Of a stretch of DNA of 64,000 nt, positions 35,378 to 43,992 are shown in pieces. A program made the translations under genes and the position numbers. The stretch comes from JACVRX01 sp963819885 (GTDB lineage Bacteria; Actinomycetota; Actinomycetes; Jiangellales; Jiangellaceae). The DNA is taken from NCBI GenBank assembly GCA_963819885.1, contig CAWFXV010000030.1, positions 347,284-411,283 on the forward strand. Reading direction: 5' to 3'. The notes below the pieces were generated by a model that made no database searches, was not told the origin of the DNA, and worked only from the letters and a program-made list of their open reading frames with translations. Numbering within the stretch: position 1 is the stretch's first letter; every line of letters starts with the position of its first letter.

Positions 35378-35632
35378 GATAACATCGCTTCCATACGTAG
35401 GCTGCGTGATGGTCTTGCTGACGTGATCGATCGCGCCACGCACGACGAGCTCACCGTGATCACCCGGCGCGGTCGCAAGGTCGCCGCGGTGGTGCCGATC
35501 ACGATGGTCGACGAATGGCGCCGGTGGGAGGAAGAACACGTCGTCGCCATGGTCGACAAGGCGATGGCCGATCCGCGTCCAAGCATTCCAATGGCCGAGG
35601 TGCTGGCCGAGACGCTCGCCCGACCGGAATGA
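35375..35632 (+). CDS. Type II antitoxin, Phd/YefM family
   Basis: 85 residues. The N-terminal Phd/YefM fold (MDNIASIRRLRDGLADVIDRA, ELTVITRRGRKVAAVVPI) binds DNA; the charged C-terminal half wraps the toxin. ATG at 35375 is supported by the -10 and palindrome immediately upstream. A GTG at 35360 would lie inside the promoter. Overlaps the toxin start by four bases. Confidence 0.87.
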   Translation: MDNIASIRRLRDGLADVIDRATHDELTVITRRGRKVAAVVPITMVDEWRRWEEEHVVAMVDKAMADPRPSIPMAEVLAETLARPE

Positions 35633-35883
35633 CCCATCGAACTGTCTTCCACCCATCTGCTCGCGATCAGCTTCGTAAGATCGACCGCTCCACGGCTATC
35701 TCGATCCTGCGCAAGCTTGCGGAGCTGGAAAGCGATCCATACGCATTCGGCACCACGGAACTCGTCTCTCGTCCCGGCGTTCGGCGGCTACGGGCGGGCG
35801 ACTACCGGATCTTCTACACGGCTGACGGTGCGGCACTGACCGTTTGGGTCATCGCCGTCGCCCATCGCTCAATCGCCTACTGA
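35629..35883 (+). CDS. RelE/ParE-type toxin
   Basis: 84 residues. RelE superfamily fold: VFHPSARDQLRKIDRSTAISILRKLAELE and GVRRLRAGDYRIFYTADG, with the conserved basic RLRAGDYRI strand. Probable ribosome-dependent mRNA interferase, neutralised by the upstream antitoxin. ATGA overlap with the antitoxin stop. Confidence 0.88.
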   Translation: MTHRTVFHPSARDQLRKIDRSTAISILRKLAELESDPYAFGTTELVSRPGVRRLRAGDYRIFYTADGAALTVWVIAVAHRSIAY

Positions 35884-35894
35884 TCCTCAACAAC

Positions 35895-36764
35895 TCAGAC
35901 GGCAACCGCGAGCGCAGCCGTGAAGCCACTGCCCACGTCCCCGTTCATCGTCGCCAGCTGCTGTTCGGCGCCGTCGTCACCAAACACGTTGTCGCCATCG
36001 AGTGACGTCCGAGCCATGTTGCGAACGCTCTGCTCGTAGCCGTCGGTGGCGTAGACAAGGGAACACGCGTCTTCTGGCAGCGCCAGCTGCGAGGTCGTGA
36101 GCATGTTGCCGCCGCTGGTCGCCTCGGCCAGGCTCGGGTACACCTCGAAGTGGATATGCGGCCAGCGCCCCGAGTAGGCCGCCGGGAAGATCGTGGAGAA
36201 TGTGACCTCGCCGCTGCTGTCGGCCTCCTGCACTCCGCGCAGGTAGTTCTGGTCGGTGATGCCGTCGGAATAGAGCGAGTAGCGACCTTCCCGATCGCAT
36301 TGCCACAGGTAGACCGCGGCGCCGCCGAGAGCAGCGCATCCGTTGGCCTGGTCGAGCAGTGACAAGGTCACGGTCAGCGGAATCCCTTCGGCGGTTCCGC
36401 TCGACGTACCGAAGCTCGATCGGATGTCGCTGCGGACGATGCCGGACTCGGTGAGCACGTTGGGCCCGTTCGAACCATCGCCTGGATATGGACCGGCGGT
36501 CTCCTCCGGAATCTCCTCGCAGCTCGCCGCCTGATCGGTATCGGCCGACGCCGCCGAGGAAGGTGGCGGCGAGCTCGACCCCGTTGTGGCCGACCCCGTC
36601 GTGGATGGCTCGTTCTCCGCGGCGCAGCCGACAATCGTGGCCAGGCCGACACCGGCGAACAGGCGCAGAGCCCGCCGCCGGCTGAGCGTGCTCAGGTCGT
36701 ACGCGAGCCCACGGTCGTGCTCCGGGGGTGGCTCGTGCTGGAACATGCGTGATCCCGCTTTCAT
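35895..36764 (-). CDS. Secreted intradiol ring-cleavage dioxygenase-like lipoprotein
   Basis: 289 residues. The N-terminus has SRRRALRLFAGVGLATIVGCAA, a twin-arginine-like signal ending in a lipobox Cys, then a Ser/Thr/Pro-rich linker. The dioxygenase domain contains AGPYPGDGSNGPNV, YLWQCDREGRYSLYSDG and YSGRWPHIHFEVYPS, giving the Tyr/His iron ligands. Cell-surface intradiol enzymes of this type are common in actinobacteria; the substrate is unknown. ATG at 36764 with GGAG five bases upstream. Convergent with the RelE toxin gene. Confidence 0.88.
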   Translation of the reverse strand: MKAGSRMFQHEPPPEHDRGLAYDLSTLSRRRALRLFAGVGLATIVGCAAENEPSTTGSATTGSSSPPPSSAASADTDQAASCEEIPEETAGPYPGDGSNGPNVLTESGIVRSDIRSSFGTSSGTAEGIPLTVTLSLLDQANGCAALGGAAVYLWQCDREGRYSLYSDGITDQNYLRGVQEADSSGEVTFSTIFPAAYSGRWPHIHFEVYPSLAEATSGGNMLTTSQLALPEDACSLVYATDGYEQSVRNMARTSLDGDNVFGDDGAEQQLATMNGDVGSGFTAALAVAV

Positions 36765-36941
36765 CTCACTCCAACTCCTCCGGCACGAAGCTAGTCAGCA
36801 CGGACATGAGCAGGAACCAGATCGTTGGGACTGACAGCAAGCTCACAGCGATCTGCCAGCACGTCGTCATATGGTTGATTCCGAGCTGGTGTGGAACCCA
36901 AGTCCCTGACAGCCGGAGCGGCATCGTCCACCATGGCAGGC

Positions 36942-38342
36942 ATGACGACAACCGAACCGCTCAAGCTCGATGCGACCGCCGTCGACGGGCTGCGGAGATC
37001 CTTCCACGGCGAGATCGTCCAACCGGGAGACGATGGCTACGGCCCGCATCGCCGGATCTGGAACGGTTCGATTGACCGATATCCGGCCCTGATAGCGCGG
37101 TGCGCGGATGCCGCCGACGTCGGCACCGCCATCTCCTTCGCGAGAAGCTCGGGGCTTCCGGTCGCCGTGCGCAGCGGCGGGCACAGCTTCCCGGGGCTTT
37201 CCTTGGTCGACGACGGGATCGTCATCGACCTGTCACTCATGAAGGCAGTGCAGGTCGATCCGGCGAACCGAACCGTTCGGGTGCAGGCCGGTGTCCGCCT
37301 CGGCGAGCTTGACGAGGCAACCCAATCGCTCGGCTTGGCCGTACCGGCCGGCATCGTGACCACGACCGGTCTCGCCGGTCTCACCCTCGGCGGAGGGATT
37401 GGCTGGCTGATGCGCAAGTACGGCCTGACGGTCGACCAGTTGCTGTCGGTGGAGCTGGTGACCGCGGACGGAGAGGTGGTCAAAGCCAGCGAGACCGAGA
37501 ACCCGGACCTGTTCTGGGCAGTCCGCGGAGCCGGTGCCAACTTCGGTGTAGTCACCGAATTCGAGTTCCAGCTGAACCGGCTCGGTCCGGAGGTGTTCGC
37601 GGGAGCGATCTTCTGGCCGATGGAGGAGTCGGCAAACGTCCTGCGTTTCTACCGTGACTGGATCACCGACGTTCCGGACGAGCTGACGACCATCGTCGTG
37701 CACCGCAAGGCGCCGCCGCTGCCGGCGATCCCGCCCGAGTTACACGGCCGGCCGGTGGTGACAGTCGTCTCTTGCTACGCCGGACCGGTCGAGGACGGCG
37801 AGCATGTACTCGCGCCGCTGCGTGCGTTCGGATCGCCGTTGCTCGATCTCAACACGCGCAAGCCGTTCGTCGACCATCAGGCGATGTTCGACCCGTCGTT
37901 CCCCAACGGGTGGTGGTATTACTTCAAATCCTGCGAGATCGACACGCTGACCGACGAGGTCATCGACATCACTGCCGAGCATGCTCAACGGCTTCGCTCC
38001 CCCCTGACGGCGTTCCCGATCTTTCATCTCGGCGGCGCGGTAGCGCGCGTCGGAGACGACGAGACCGCCTTCCACGGGCGCACCTCAGGACACATCTTCA
38101 ACATCAACGCGACCACGAGCACGCGTGACGGTTTCGCCGCGGAGCGGGAGTGGTCGCGGGCGTTCTGGAATGCGCTGCAGCCCTACCACCAGGGCGTCTA
38201 TGTCAACTTCCTGATGGAGGAAGGCGAACAACGCGTTCGGGAAGCCTACGGCGCCGCAAAGTACGACCGCCTGCGCTCGCTCAAGCGCCAATATGACCCG
38301 GACAACGTATTCCGCCTCAACCAGAACATCCCGCCGGCCTGA
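36942..38342 (+). CDS. FAD-binding oxidoreductase, berberine-bridge-enzyme-like
   Basis: 466 residues. PCMH-type FAD domain with the covalent flavin histidine in RSGGHSFPG, and GLTLGGGIGWLMRKYGLTVDQLLSVELVTADGEV; the second covalent Cys of bicovalent enzymes is not seen in that segment. C-terminal BBE box YVNFLMEEGEQRVREAYGAAKYDRLRSLKRQYDPDNVFRLNQN. It oxidises alcohols, sugars or alkaloid-like substrates. ATG at 36942 chosen; ATGs at 36933 and 36891 are possible. Confidence 0.88.
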   Translation: MTTTEPLKLDATAVDGLRRSFHGEIVQPGDDGYGPHRRIWNGSIDRYPALIARCADAADVGTAISFARSSGLPVAVRSGGHSFPGLSLVDDGIVIDLSLMKAVQVDPANRTVRVQAGVRLGELDEATQSLGLAVPAGIVTTTGLAGLTLGGGIGWLMRKYGLTVDQLLSVELVTADGEVVKASETENPDLFWAVRGAGANFGVVTEFEFQLNRLGPEVFAGAIFWPMEESANVLRFYRDWITDVPDELTTIVVHRKAPPLPAIPPELHGRPVVTVVSCYAGPVEDGEHVLAPLRAFGSPLLDLNTRKPFVDHQAMFDPSFPNGWWYYFKSCEIDTLTDEVIDITAEHAQRLRSPLTAFPIFHLGGAVARVGDDETAFHGRTSGHIFNINATTSTRDGFAAEREWSRAFWNALQPYHQGVYVNFLMEEGEQRVREAYGAAKYDRLRSLKRQYDPDNVFRLNQNIPPA

Positions 38343-38369
38343 CGAACGGCGCCGGGTACCGTCGGCAAC

Positions 38370-38657
38370 GTGCCGAAACACCGCCGACGTCATGCCGCAG
38401 TGCCCGAGAAGGCGGATGTGACCAGGGCCGGCACGTCGCTGGTCGAGGTCGCCGGGTACGGAGTTCTCGGTGCATTGATCGCGGCCGGCGTGTTCCTCGT
38501 CGGAGGCCAACCGGCATGGCAGGCCATCATGATCGTCGCCGGTGCGGTGGTGCTGCTCGTGGTGGCAATCGCGTGGTCGCGCGACACCAGGCGGCGAGCT
38601 ACACCGTCGGTCGCATCGTCCACAGCGATCCGGCACGGCCGCCGTCGTCATCGGTGA
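38370..38657 (+). CDS. Small two-span membrane protein, unknown function
   Basis: 95 residues. Basic N-terminus (PKHRRRHAAVPEKA), two hydrophobic helices (VAGYGVLGALIAAGVFLVGG and AIMIVAGAVVLLVVAIAW), then a basic tail. Coding character is good and it sits 27 bases after the FAD enzyme and 13 before orn. No family recognised. Confidence 0.6.
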   Translation: MPKHRRRHAAVPEKADVTRAGTSLVEVAGYGVLGALIAAGVFLVGGQPAWQAIMIVAGAVVLLVVAIAWSRDTRRRATPSVASSTAIRHGRRRHR

Positions 38658-38670
38658 CGCGCCGTAGGGT

Positions 38671-39318
38671 ATGTGTGTGAACAATGACCGGCTCGTATGG
38701 ATCGACTGCGAGATGACCGGCCTGGATCTCGTTCACGACGCTCTAGTCGAAGTGGCCGTATTGGTCACCGACAGCGATCTCAATGTTCTCGGGGAGGGCG
38801 TTGACCTGGTCATCTGCCCGCCGGACGAGGCCATCGCGCAGATGGGCGACGTCGTCCGGCAGATGCACACGGCGAGTGGCCTGATCGACGAGTTCACGAT
38901 CGGGGTGACTCTGGAGCATGCCAACGCGGTCGTACTCGACTACCTGCACGAGTACGTTCCCGAGCCAGCCCGGACCCCGCTGGCCGGCAACACCGTCCAC
39001 ATGGATCGTCTCTTCCTGGCGCGCGACCTACCTGAGGTCGAAGCCTGGCTGCACTACCGCAACGTCGACGTCTCCTCGATCAAGGAGTTGGTCCGCCGGT
39101 GGTACCCGCGCGTGTACTTCGCCAGCCCCGGCAAGACCGGTAATCATCGGGCGCTCGGCGACATCCGCGACTCCATCGACGAGCTGCGCTACTACCGGCG
39201 AACGGTGTTCGTCCCGTTGCCAGGGCCGGACAGCGCTGCGTCCAGGCTGGCGGCTGCGAACGTCGGTCTCGGCGTGGCCGATCCGCGCGTGTTCGAGGCG
39301 ACCGAACGGCGATCGTGA
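38671..39318 (+). CDS. orn: Oligoribonuclease (DEDDh 3'-5' exonuclease)
   Basis: 215 residues. DEDDh motifs: LVWIDCEMTGLD (Exo I), NTVHMDRLFLARDLP (Exo II) and GNHRALGDIRDSI (Exo III His and Asp). It degrades 2-5 nt RNAs and pGpG to nucleotides. Start may be ATG 38671 or the GTG at 38677 (VNNDRLVWID); homology begins after both. tRNA-His follows 75 bases later, a familiar actinobacterial arrangement. Confidence 0.95.
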   Translation: MCVNNDRLVWIDCEMTGLDLVHDALVEVAVLVTDSDLNVLGEGVDLVICPPDEAIAQMGDVVRQMHTASGLIDEFTIGVTLEHANAVVLDYLHEYVPEPARTPLAGNTVHMDRLFLARDLPEVEAWLHYRNVDVSSIKELVRRWYPRVYFASPGKTGNHRALGDIRDSIDELRYYRRTVFVPLPGPDSAASRLAAANVGLGVADPRVFEATERRS

Positions 39319-39393
39319 GCCGATCCGCGCTCGCGCGGGCGGTGACCCGCACGCCGTATACTGCTGGCGCCGCATTGCGCGCGATGCGTCGTG

Positions 39394-39466
39394 GTGGCTG
39401 TAGCTCAGCTGGTAGAGCACCTGGTTGTGGTCCAGGACGTCGCGGGTTCAAGTCCCGTCAGTCACC
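39394..39466 (+). tRNA. tRNA-His (GTG)
   Basis: Cloverleaf with acceptor GTGGCTG against CAGTCAC, D-arm GCTC/GAGC, anticodon loop containing GTG, and T-arm GGTTCAAGT. CCA is encoded directly after the discriminator C (39467-39469). Confidence 0.97.
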
Positions 39467-39572
39467 CCAGAGATCATTGTCGGTCAGCGCCTGAGGGCAA
39501 GCCGGGTACATAGCCGCGTCCATGTCCGCGCCGTAATCTGAGCACGTACCCGACCCGATTGGAGGCTGCCCA

Positions 39573-40463
39573 GTGACATTCGACATCGCCGAGTACACCG
39601 AGACCGCGCATCGGGTACCTACCGAGGACGTCGACTTCGGGTCCTTCGGTGACCAGCCGTTGTCGGATTCAGCCCTGCGTTGCCTGCGCTACATGTCCGA
39701 CGTCGAGAGCCACACGATCTGCTATCTGCGCGACCTGCTCGTCACGCCGTCGCACAAGGATCCGGAGGTCACGGCCTTCTTGACGATGTGGGCCTACGAG
39801 GAGTTCTGGCATGGCGAAGCCCTAGACGCCGTCCTCCGAGCGCACCATGTCAACGCCGACTACAGCCACATCCGCAAGGTGCGGATGGCCCAGGGTTTCC
39901 GCGACCGCATCGCGCCCATCGAACAGTCGCTGGCAGCGAACATCATCGGCGACGACTTCGTCGCCGTGCACATGTCCTGGGGGGCGATCAACGAGTGGTC
40001 TGCGCATTCCGCATATGCGCGGTTGATCGAGCGCGAGAACCACCCGGAGCTCACCAAGCTGCTTCGCCGAATCCAGCACCAGGAATCCCGCCACCTCGCG
40101 TTCTACAACTCGCAGGCCCGGGAACGGCTCGAACGCTCCGACCGGGCCCGCAAGCTGACCCGATTCGCGCTGCGCCGGTTCTGGGCGCCGGTCGGGTCGA
40201 CGATCCAGCCCAAGGTCGAGACCCGGTTCGTCCTCGACTACCTGATGGGCGGCACAGAGGGTGCCAAGCACATCAGCCGACTGGACCGGAAGGTCGACAC
40301 GTTGCCGGGCCAGGACGGGCTCGAGCTCGTGTCTACCGCTGTCGGCCGGTTCGGTGTCGGCCCGAAGGCTGTTCAGCAGCAGCCCCAGCGGCGAGGACTG
40401 GCCATGCGGTTGCTGCCGGAGGTCCGGCGCATCGTCGAGTCCGTTCGGGTGGCGGTGCTCTAG
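39573..40463 (+). CDS. Di-iron ferritin-like protein, acyl-ACP desaturase-like
   Basis: 296 residues. Four-helix di-iron pattern of type 2 fatty-acid desaturases: Glu in YMSDVESHTI, ExxH in YEEFWHGEAL, Glu in GAINEWSAHSAY and ExxH in IQHQESRHLAFY. Desaturation, hydroxylation or oxygenase chemistry on an acyl thioester is likely. GTG at 39573. First gene of a five-gene operon in which the next start overlaps its stop (TAGTG). Confidence 0.8.
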   Translation: MTFDIAEYTETAHRVPTEDVDFGSFGDQPLSDSALRCLRYMSDVESHTICYLRDLLVTPSHKDPEVTAFLTMWAYEEFWHGEALDAVLRAHHVNADYSHIRKVRMAQGFRDRIAPIEQSLAANIIGDDFVAVHMSWGAINEWSAHSAYARLIERENHPELTKLLRRIQHQESRHLAFYNSQARERLERSDRARKLTRFALRRFWAPVGSTIQPKVETRFVLDYLMGGTEGAKHISRLDRKVDTLPGQDGLELVSTAVGRFGVGPKAVQQQPQRRGLAMRLLPEVRRIVESVRVAVL

Positions 40464-42772
40464 TGGCGGCAGCGGACCAGTCGGCCGCTGGCCGATCGGC
40501 CACGGACCCGCTGGCCGGCTGCCATGTGCTGTTGACCGGTGCCACCGGCTTCCTCGGTCAGGCCATCCTGGAGAAGTTGCTCTCCTCATACCCCGCTACT
40601 CGGGTCTGCCTGCTGATTCGACCCCGCGGCAACACCTCCGGTGCGGCCCGGCTTCCCGGTCTGCTGCGCAAGCAGGTATTCCAGCGCTGGCGCGATCGGG
40701 TCGGCGATGCCGAGGTCGAGAGAGCGCTTGCCGAGCGGGTCACCGTCGTCGAAGGCGATCTGGACCCCGCCGTCGTGCTGCCCAGCGATCTCGATGTCGT
40801 CATCCACGGGGCGTCGACCGTCTCGTTCGATCCACCGATCGACGAGGCCTTCCACACCAACGTCGAGGGAGTGGCCGCGCTCTACCAGGCACTGGCGCGG
40901 GCCGACGCCGATGCTCACGTCGTACACATCTCCACTGCCTACGTCGCCGGCGTCCGCAAGGGCGTGGTCACGGAGGCGCCGCTGACCCACGACGTCGACT
41001 GGACGCTGGAAGCCGCCGCAGCTGCCAGTGCGAGAGCAGACGTGGAGGCCGCGTCGCGTCGGCCGGAGGTGCTGCGCCGGGCCATGGGCACGGCTCGAAG
41101 TGAGCACGGCAAGGCCGGTCCGCAGCGGGTCGCCCAGGCCAGTGAGGAAGCTCGCCGCGAATGGGTGACCAACCGGCTGGTCGACTACGGCCGGCTGCGT
41201 GCTCAGAGTCTGGGCTGGCCGGACGTCTACACGCTGACGAAGGCGCTGGGCGAGCGGGTCGCCGAGCAGCTGTGGTCTGAACGTGGACACCGACTGTCCA
41301 TCGTCCGTCCGGCGATCGTCGAAGGCGCGCTGGCGCATCCGTACCCTGGATGGATCGACGGGTACAAGATGGCCGACCCGCTGATCATCGCCTACGGCCG
41401 GGGAATCCTGCCCGAATTCCCTGGGCTGCCCGACAGCGTGCTCGATCTCATCCCGGTCGATCTGGTCGTGAACGCGATTCTGGCCGTCGCCGCCGCACCG
41501 CCCGAGCCCTCGAACCCCGGCTATTTCCACGTCAGCTCCGGTGCGCGCAACCCGCTGCCGTTCCGGGCGATGTACGAGCATGTGCACGAGTACTTCCGGC
41601 ACCATCCGATGCCGGACAGCGAACGCGGTCACATCCAGGTGCCCTCCTGGCGATTTCCCGGCACCAGTCAAGTCGAGCGGATGCTGCGGACCGGTGAGCG
41701 CGCCGTCGATCTCGCCGAGCGCACCCTGCTGCGGATGCCCGCGTCGGACCGCACCCGGGACTGGATGGGCGCGGTGCACCGGCGTCAGCAGGACCTCGAG
41801 GTGCTGCGGAAGTACGCCGACCTCTACCAGTCCTACACCCAGGCGGAAGTCATCTACGACGACCGGATGACCCACGCCCTACATCAGTCTCTCCCCACGC
41901 GGCGGCAGGCAGAGCACGGCTTCGACGCTGCCGAGATCGACTGGACGTATTACCTGCAAGGCGTGCATTTCCCGGCGGTGACAGAGCTGATGCGGACCTT
42001 CTCGGCCCGTCCCAGACCGCGAACTGGTACCGCTTCGCTCGTCTTGCCCGAGCGGCACGACGTCGCTGCCGTGTTCGACCTGGAGGGAACGGTCGTCGCG
42101 TCCAATGCGATCGAGCACTACCTGTGGGCCAAGCTCGCCACAATGCCCAGGTCGCAGTGGTCGGGTGAAGTGCTGGATCTGGTGCGGTCATTGCCTCGGT
42201 ACCTTCGCGCCGAGCGGCGTGACCGGGGTGACTTCATCCGTACCTTCATGCGCCGCTACGAAGGCGTCGACGAAGCAGAGTTGCGCCGGCTTGTCGACGA
42301 CGTGCTCTCCGAGGCGCTGCTCCAGCGAACCATGCCGGAGGCGGTTCGCCGGGTTCGGCATCACCGCGAGGCCGGTCACCGGACCGTGCTCATCACCGGA
42401 ACCATCGATGTGCTCGTCGAGCCGCTTGCCTCGCTGTTCGACCAGGTCATCGCCGGGCACATGCACAGTCGCGACGGTGTATGGACCGGCTACCTGGCCA
42501 CTCCGCCGCTGGTGGACGAAGCGAGGGCGGCCTGGTTGTCCCGCTACGCCGACGAGCACGGCGTCGACCTCTCGCGCTCCTACGCCTACGGTGACAGCCA
42601 CTCCGACCGTCCGTGGCTGGAGCTGGTCGGCAACCCGCAGGCCGTCAATCCCGATCCGTACCTGTTCCGGCACGCCAAGCGACGGCATTGGCACATCCAT
42701 CGGTGGGGACAGCACACCCAAGGTCCGCTGGAAGCTCTCGTCGACAGCGTGGCCACGGAGCCGGCGCGATGA
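40463..42772 (+). CDS. Fatty acyl-CoA reductase-like SDR fused to HAD-IB phosphatase
   Basis: 769 residues. N-terminal extended-SDR/thioester-reductase domain (1-530): NAD(P) loop LLTGATGFLGQAILEKLL, and the catalytic Tyr-Lys pair in DVYTLTKALGE; a 'male sterility' type reductase. C-terminal HAD-IB domain (about 530-769): motif I VFDLEGTVVASN (Glu where family members usually have the second Asp), motif II LITGTIDVL, motif IV AYGDSHSDRPWL. Together they could reduce an acyl thioester to aldehyde/alcohol and dephosphorylate a lipid intermediate. GTG overlaps the preceding stop. Confidence 0.85.
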   Translation: MAAADQSAAGRSATDPLAGCHVLLTGATGFLGQAILEKLLSSYPATRVCLLIRPRGNTSGAARLPGLLRKQVFQRWRDRVGDAEVERALAERVTVVEGDLDPAVVLPSDLDVVIHGASTVSFDPPIDEAFHTNVEGVAALYQALARADADAHVVHISTAYVAGVRKGVVTEAPLTHDVDWTLEAAAAASARADVEAASRRPEVLRRAMGTARSEHGKAGPQRVAQASEEARREWVTNRLVDYGRLRAQSLGWPDVYTLTKALGERVAEQLWSERGHRLSIVRPAIVEGALAHPYPGWIDGYKMADPLIIAYGRGILPEFPGLPDSVLDLIPVDLVVNAILAVAAAPPEPSNPGYFHVSSGARNPLPFRAMYEHVHEYFRHHPMPDSERGHIQVPSWRFPGTSQVERMLRTGERAVDLAERTLLRMPASDRTRDWMGAVHRRQQDLEVLRKYADLYQSYTQAEVIYDDRMTHALHQSLPTRRQAEHGFDAAEIDWTYYLQGVHFPAVTELMRTFSARPRPRTGTASLVLPERHDVAAVFDLEGTVVASNAIEHYLWAKLATMPRSQWSGEVLDLVRSLPRYLRAERRDRGDFIRTFMRRYEGVDEAELRRLVDDVLSEALLQRTMPEAVRRVRHHREAGHRTVLITGTIDVLVEPLASLFDQVIAGHMHSRDGVWTGYLATPPLVDEARAAWLSRYADEHGVDLSRSYAYGDSHSDRPWLELVGNPQAVNPDPYLFRHAKRRHWHIHRWGQHTQGPLEALVDSVATEPAR

Positions 42773-43983
42773 TTCTCGCCCTCGAATATCAACGGTCGCC
42801 GGCCCGATATCTCGCCGCACGTGCGGTGACCTCGACCGGGCCTGGTAGTCGCCTGTCCGGCATGATCGCGGGCAACGTGGCACCGCTGCGGCTGGTGAAC
42901 CGACCCGCGCCGGACCTGCCCGGGCCAGAATGGACCAGGGTCGCCCCGCGGCTTTCCGGGATCTGCGGATCCGACCTGGGGCTGCTCTCGGGTCAGTCGT
43001 CGCCATACCTGTCCCCGATGACGTCGATGCCGTTCGTCCCGGGGCACGAGATCGTCGGGGAAACCCTCGACGAGCTATCCGACCTGCCCAAGGGAACCCG
43101 GGTCGTCCTGGACCCGGTCCTGTCCTGCGATCCGCGCGGCGTCACGCAATGCCGGTGGTGTCAAGCGGGCCAGCAGAGTCGCTGCGACCACGTCACGACC
43201 GGAGTGCTCTCCGCCGGCCTGCAGACCGGATTCTGCGCGGACACCGGCGGCGGCTGGAGCCGGCAGCTGGTTGCGCACGCGTCGCGCCTGTACCCGGTTC
43301 CCGACACCTTGCCCGACGAACGGGCCGTGCTGGTGGAGCCGCTGGCCTGCGCGATCCATTCGGTCCGTCGAGTCGACATCCCCGCCGGCGCCCTGGTGGT
43401 CGTCGTCGGTGCCGGCACAGTCGGGCTGCTCACCGTGCTCGCCCTGCACCAGCTGAACCCCTCGGTCCGCGTCCATGTTGTCGCGAAGCACCGACACCAG
43501 CAGGACCGGGCCCTCGCCCTGGGGGCGACTGCCGTCCATCCGCCGGGACGGGCGACCCGGGGGCTGCGACGGGTCACGACCGCACGGATGCAGGTGCCCG
43601 AGCGTGGATCGGAGTTCCTGCTCGGCGGCGTCGACATCGCGTTCGAATGCACCGGCGCGGCCGGCGGGCTCGACAGCGCGCTCCGACTCGTGCGCTCGGG
43701 TGGAACGGTCGTCGTATCCGGCATGCCCTCCGGCAGCGTCGACCTGACCCCGCTGTGGTACCGCGAGCTGTCCCTCGTCGGCGCCTATGCGTCCGACTCC
43801 GGTGGCCCGGACGGTTCCCGAGCCGACTTCATCGAGGCCGTCGAGTTGGCAGCTGCCGGTCCGCTCGACGACTGGGTCGAGCCGGCCTATTCGCTGTCGC
43901 GCTGGCGAGAGGCACTGGGTCATGCAGCGGATGCCGGCCGGCTGGGTAGCGTCAAGATTGTCTTCGACCCCCGCCGGGACTGA
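42769..43983 (+). CDS. Zinc-dependent alcohol dehydrogenase (MDR family)
   Basis: 404 residues. Zinc-type MDR: catalytic Cys in SGICGSDLGLLSG, PFVPGHEIVGE with the catalytic His/Glu, structural-zinc-like cysteines in DPRGVTQCRWCQAGQQSRCDH, and Rossmann loop VVVVGAGTVGLLTVLALH. It could interconvert the alcohol and aldehyde made by the adjoining reductase. ATG at 42769 overlaps the upstream stop (ATGA). Confidence 0.88.
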   Translation: MILALEYQRSPARYLAARAVTSTGPGSRLSGMIAGNVAPLRLVNRPAPDLPGPEWTRVAPRLSGICGSDLGLLSGQSSPYLSPMTSMPFVPGHEIVGETLDELSDLPKGTRVVLDPVLSCDPRGVTQCRWCQAGQQSRCDHVTTGVLSAGLQTGFCADTGGGWSRQLVAHASRLYPVPDTLPDERAVLVEPLACAIHSVRRVDIPAGALVVVVGAGTVGLLTVLALHQLNPSVRVHVVAKHRHQQDRALALGATAVHPPGRATRGLRRVTTARMQVPERGSEFLLGGVDIAFECTGAAGGLDSALRLVRSGGTVVVSGMPSGSVDLTPLWYRELSLVGAYASDSGGPDGSRADFIEAVELAAAGPLDDWVEPAYSLSRWREALGHAADAGRLGSVKIVFDPRRD

Positions 43984-43992
43984 GGTGGACCA

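Noticed and set aside
39680..40462. N-terminal extension of the acyl reductase/HAD fusion to 39680
   Set aside because: The extension overlaps the di-iron gene in another frame and has no domain similarity; the GTG at 40463 overlapping the preceding stop is the natural start.
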